From the NCBI GenBank assembly GCA_947000775.1, contig CAMQGK010000565.1, positions 9,224,501-9,288,500 on the forward strand: DNA of 64,000 bases, written 5' to 3'. Each line of letters starts with the position of its first letter. Position 1 is the first letter of the stretch. The DNA comes from Pterois miles. Lineage: Eukaryota; Chordata; Actinopteri; Perciformes; Scorpaenidae. Of the stretch, positions 60,141 to 64,000 are shown piece by piece. The notes beneath the pieces were generated by a model, which was not told the DNA's origin, made no database searches, and saw nothing but the letters and a program-made list of their open reading frames with translations. A program made the position numbers and the translations under genes.

Positions 60141-61696
60141 AAAAATATTCATACAGTACATGCACACATACAGTATTTAATGTGTGCCAAGTCTTTTATT
60201 AATCTCTATAAACAGATATCTGCATATGAATGCAGATAAACAAACTCCACTCTTGCACCTCAGAGTTGCTAATAAAACTGTAAACAATGACTGTTGCGTG
60301 GGAAAGTCTTGGCCAAGATGTCTGTTATCCAGATATCCGCTGGCTACCCTGGATCCCCAAAAATATCAGCCGTTGCCCCTAGTGGCTAAATTGTCATCAG
60401 ACATATAGCTGATGGGTAGATTGCTCTCAGAGAGGTCACCATTCTCAAGGTTGAGATACAAATTAAGCCCAAATGGCAGCAGATTATCTTTAAACATGGC
60501 GCTACATTGCTCTGATCTGGTCTTCTTCTTGTCGTCTGTTGGTGAGGAAGGTAAAACAAACCACTGAGCTTGGTCAGCGGGCTGAACTATGCATGCCAGA
60601 TGAGGCTGTAATGAGTGAGCGAATTGAGTTTTCCTCCTCCAGAAGTGAAGTGGAGTGCTTGTTTGTGGAACAAGGTGGAAAGAAAATGGGAGGGGGCAGG
60701 TGAACCTCTAAAAATATCGCCCGGGAGCTGATTTGTCAGAACTGCCTTAAGGTGTGTGAGTGGAGGGAGCAGGAAAAGGCAGAGAGGAGCTAACAGAGTG
60801 GGCAGTGTCTGGGCTGAGATGGTGTGGTCGAAGAGGGAGAGAGTGAGAGAAAAGTAGAGAGAGAAGGAGAAGAGGGGAACTGAAAGTGAGGCATAATTAC
60901 AACGGTGAGTCGGGACAATTTTAGCCAGGGAACCCCTTGGACTGGTGAGAGGAGGGGGAAGGAGGCGGGAGGCAGCGGTCTGTGACTCAGAGAAGGGATG
61001 TTTGTGTGACTGGCTCTGCGGCTGTTTCCCAACATGGCAACCGCCTGTTCGCAGGATAGCAACCACTCCTTGCAGTTGTCTGCCACAGAGAGATTCCTCA
61101 GCACAATGTGTCATTGGGATTAAATGGGAACCAGATACTTGTCCTCATCATGATACCAGAGCAACTGCCCCGGCCAGACGATTGTAACCAAAGTGTAACC
61201 TGCAGTGTGAACTGTACAGCCCTCTTACGCTACAGGGATGCCCCAAGTGTCACCAGAGAGAGTTCAGAAAGGAGAGTTGGTTTCCTGTCGCCACTGCCCC
61301 GCCCCGTCAGGAGACTAGCAGCAGGTCCTGAGTCTGTTAACTCCAATGGGAGATGTGACAGATTCTTTCACCCCATAGTCACCAAAGTAAATACTGGAAC
61401 CATTTTTCACAAGCCACATTATCTGACGTCTCAGCAACACACTCTCACGAGATCTAGCTACTAACATTCATGAACATTGATAAATATAATTAGCTATGTA
61501 AATATCTAATGTTGGCAAAATAAAATATGAATACATTGTGCAAATATAACCCAATCTGCTTTCATCCATCCATACAATGTTCACTTTAAAACTAGGGTGG
61601 GGATGGGTGGGGAGGGCCAAACACATCATGACCAGGCAGTGCAGACCATTTCAAACCATTGAGGGAGCTTGTAATGTGTCATGTTTGTTGTAGAGC
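60141..61696. other. Intergenic, no gene seen
   Basis: The 175-codon minus-strand frame at 60587-61114 is a shadow of a purine-rich + strand. An AP-1-type TGACTCA lies at 60983-60989. No gene was recognised. Confidence 0.4.
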
Positions 61697-62220
61697 AGGG
61701 GTGGGCAATTATTGTTCCTGGGGGCCACATGAGATACCCAGATTGTTGCTGGGGGCCAAACAAATACTGTCAGACGTAACCTCTATTTTATCACTATAGG
61801 AAACTTACTGGGCACCTATATTTCAGCATTTATTATACTGAAAATCACTCCAAGGAACTCCAAAGCATATTATGAAGAAAATGACATTATATACAGAGAA
61901 CCGTACAGGACTGACTGCTTTGGGTTATAACGTTTCCATGAACAAAACTTAAAACATTTAACTTAACATTAACACTTACATTTAACATTTAACTCAACAT
62001 TAACACTTACATTTCTTTCTTTGGTTGCATGCAGCTTTGTAAGGCGTCCTTGCTGCTTTAGTATCTCAGCCAGCAGCCCCTCGGCTGTCCTCTCCTTCTC
62101 ATCTCCAGACAGGTTTCTGGATTTTTCTGCATGTTTTGTCTTGTGACGGTTCAAGATGTATTCTTAATACAGCCATGATTTTTGTAAACTAAGCACACAG
62201 CTTTACCACCAACCTCCATT
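61697..62220 (-). pseudogene. hAT-type transposon remnant with broken BED-finger/transposase start
   Basis: The left end is CAGGGGTGGGCAATTATTG, the start typical of many hAT elements, followed by GGGGGCCACATGAGATACCC and a second GGGGGCCAAACAAAT. On the minus strand, 62154-61969 reads NRHKTKHAEKSRNLSGDEKE and AEGLLAEILKQQGRLTKLHA. An upstream piece in another frame (62215-62160) reads GKAVCLVYKNHGCIKNTS. Together these look like the N-terminal BED-type zinc finger (Cys..Cys..His..His) and start of a fish hAT transposase, with a frameshift, one changed cysteine and no catalytic core. The right end is not identifiable, so the boundary is approximate. Confidence 0.6.
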
Positions 62221-62382
62221 AAAAAGTACCACCACCACAGCAGGTGACGCTACTTCAAACATCACTCACGTCAATTTACGTCAATGTCAAGTGTGACAGG
62301 AAGAAGCACACTAACAACGCACAAGCATTTCAGAACAAAAACTATTTATTTTCTTTACTGTTTTTTTCTTTTAGCTTTGTAA

Positions 62383-62394
62383 ATAAAATTGTGA
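62383..62394 (+). repeat. Target-site duplication, left copy
   Basis: ATAAAATTGTGA, repeated exactly at 62769-62780 on the far side of the SINE. Confidence 0.9.
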
Positions 62395-62768
62395 GGGCTG
62401 CACGGTGGTGTAGTGGTTAGCACTCTCGCCTCACAGCAAGAGGGTCGCAGGTTCGATTCCGGCTTGGGGCTCTTCTGTGTGGAGTTTGCGTGTTCTCCCC
62501 GTGTCAGCGTGGGTTTTCTCCGGGTACTCCGGCTTCCTCCCACAGTCCAAAGACATGCTGTTTAGGTTAATTGATGACTCTAAATTGCCTGTAGGTGTGA
62601 ATGTGAGCGTGAATGGTTGTCTGTCTATATGTTGTCTGTCTCTATGTGCCCTGCAATGGACTGGCGACCTGTCCAGGGTGAACCCCGCCTTCGCCCAATG
62701 CCAGCTGGGATCGGCTCCAGCCCCCCCGCGACCCCTAACGGGAAAAGCGGTTGATGATGGATGGATGG
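62395..62768 (+). mobile_element. Full-length tRNA-derived SINE (V-SINE/mermaid type)
   Basis: A tRNA-like head with an A-box region (TAGTGGTTAGCAC, 62411-62423) and a perfect B box (GGTTCGATTCC, 62450-62460). The body includes TTCCTCCCACAGTCCAAAGA, CTGGCGACCTGTCCAGGGTG and AACCCCGCCTTCGCCCAATG, and the end is a (GATG)n tail. It is flanked by an identical 12-base duplication, so both ends are certain and the insertion is probably young. Confidence 0.93.
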
Positions 62769-62780
62769 ATAAAATTGTGA
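62769..62780 (+). repeat. Target-site duplication, right copy
   Basis: ATAAAATTGTGA, identical to 62383-62394. Confidence 0.9.
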
Positions 62781-62811
62781 CCTGGTGTAATGCACATTCA
62801 GATAAGATATT

Positions 62812-62860
62812 CCTTTATTAGTCCCACAGTGGGGAAATTTACAATTCAATTTACAATTCA
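62812..62860 (-). mobile_element. LINE/SINE tail fragment, minus strand
   Basis: CCTTTATTAGTCCCACAGTG then GGGAAATTTAC, as at 25890-25919 and, inverted, at 26349-26380. Confidence 0.5.
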
Positions 62861-62861
62861 G

Positions 62862-63265
62862 CCCGTTCTCCCTTCCAAATCATTAAATATGGCAGCTTGG
62901 TCAGTGGAAATACGTGTCAAACTATAATGGTCTATGTGGGCATAGTTAGGGCATTACTGTCATGATAGTCACAAAGACAAAAATTAAGTTTTTTTTTTCA
63001 TAAATAACTACCGTATATTTATTACAATATAAGTGTTGTGTCAGTTTCACTACATGACAGTTATTGCGGTGAAAAATTAGTATTTCTTTTTTTAGTATTT
63101 ATTTGTTACCTCAATGTAGAAAATGAGGAAGGGTGCCCACCGGCATCTTTTTTTCGGGCACCATTTGAGCATTGTCGGTTAAGACGACCCTGAACCCAAA
63201 CCACAATCCTTTCTTGAACCTACCCAAGTAGTTTTGTTGTCTAAACCTAACCAAACAACAAAAGT
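62862..63265 (-). repeat. Unnamed dispersed family, partial copy
   Basis: The end module (AATATGGCAGCTTGG near 62886) and the complement of the first module (AAGTAGTTTTGTTGTCTAAA, then CCTAACCAAAC near 63224-63254), separated by about 330 bases that do not match the family well. Confidence 0.45.
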
Positions 63266-64000
63266 TTATTTTGAAAAGACAGTGTATGCATGTAACAAGC
63301 ATAAAATGATGTGCAAAACTGATGTGCAAAACTTGGGGGGAAAAAAGTTAGAAAGTTGGGAGTGCCTGTTTTAGAACATTAGATTTCTTGTCTTGTTTGA
63401 TGCACTTTGTTTCCTAAAATATGACCCATTTTGGCAAAATACGAAAGATTTTTTTTTATCATTTCTTTCTAATTGCTGCTGTATCAACTCAAACCTCCAT
63501 CAGAGTAATTTATTCAGGATGTGAAGTGTGGTATTTGGATGAAGAGAAGTCATGAGTGAGGTGTATCGAAAAAATCTAGACGCTGAAGTTATGAAAAGTA
63601 ATAACACAGATTCAAGGCAATCCGTTCATTTTCATAAGCTTTTAAGGCCATGTTTTTTTCCCAACATCAACAAACTGTCAGAGTTTTCAAGGTCTGAACT
63701 CTTCCATGCTACGAATGTATTGAACGCTCTGAAGTGTCTTTTGATCAGTGCCTCCGAGACATATTCCTGAACATGGATTGACTCGAACGCTTCAGAATTT
63801 ATCTACCATTAAAACGAATGAAGTATAGAGCGAGTGTGTGCAGGCAGCTACGGACAATGCAGCGCTGTATTTGTCAGAGTGGACTGGCCGCATGCTCTGT
63901 CTTGAGGGGGAAACCCTGCCACAAAGTGGCATCTTTAAAACCAGAGATTTCCCCCCGTCGTGTTAAAAGAAAGCTTTGTGCCGTTTTGAAAGCCGTCCAG
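63266..64000. other. Intergenic, no gene seen
   Basis: Nothing was recognised. The last 150 bases have higher GC content and could be the edge of a gene or regulatory stretch that continues beyond the window, but no frame or motif supports this. Confidence 0.35.

Noticed and set aside
60587..61114. Minus-strand frame of 175 codons
   Set aside because: It is the shadow of a purine-rich + strand (GAGAGA tracts); low-complexity translation with no recognised family.
10926..64000. Caveolin (cav1/cav2) exons expected near TES
   Set aside because: I looked for the caveolin scaffolding and membrane-hairpin type of coding in the frames given and found none.

Overview
The window looks like teleost fish genomic DNA, most likely a spiny-rayed (percomorph) fish. 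Coding exons are short and separated by GT-AG introns. The rest is dense in fish-type repeats: tRNA-derived SINEs, a LINE reverse-transcriptase tail, hAT remnants, several MITE-like families, a strict 32-bp minisatellite and many CA/TG tracts. No bacterial, organellar or viral gene organisation was seen.

Only one protein-coding gene is well supported: the 3' part of tes (testin, a PET and triple-LIM focal-adhesion protein) on the + strand. Five coding exons lie at 1845-2373, 3757-4371, 7656-7871, 8574-8732 and 9261-9452, with consistent phases and GT-AG junctions, followed by a 3' UTR that probably ends near 10925. The first coding exons (the N-terminal cysteine-rich start of testin) are not visible and should lie upstream of base 1. 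The gene is unusual for two low-complexity expansions: a Pro/Ala/Ser/Gln insert at the start of the PET domain, containing four in-frame 18-bp units, and a Gly/Ala linker of about 125 residues between PET and LIM1. The visible part alone encodes about 569 residues, against 421 for the whole human protein.

From about 10.9 kb to the end (53 kb) I find no confident gene. In most vertebrates the next genes after TES are CAV2, CAV1 and MET; I looked for caveolin-type coding and saw none, so this is a long gene-poor interval filled with repeats. Main landmarks: an unnamed ~0.5 kb dispersed family with at least a dozen copies in both orientations; a ~1 kb composite at 16.7-17.7 kb; the minisatellite at 20.8-21.7 kb; a nest of retroposons inside an older repeat at 25.77-26.50 kb with two 28-base G runs; a frameshifted LINE tail at 30.0-30.4 kb; three copies of a TTAA-ended MITE (31.6, 36.2, 37.8 kb); tRNA-SINE copies at 40.2, 53.1 and 62.4 kb, the last with a perfect 12-bp target duplication; and an hAT/BED remnant at 61.7-62.2 kb. 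A coding-like but frame-broken stretch at 42.05-42.37 kb (minus strand) is unexplained.

I did not find a convincing new biological system. The most interesting items are the expanded testin linker regions, the abundant unnamed repeat family and the nested insertion locus. Family assignments of repeats rest on recalled similarity to teleost repeats and on motifs visible here, not on a database search.
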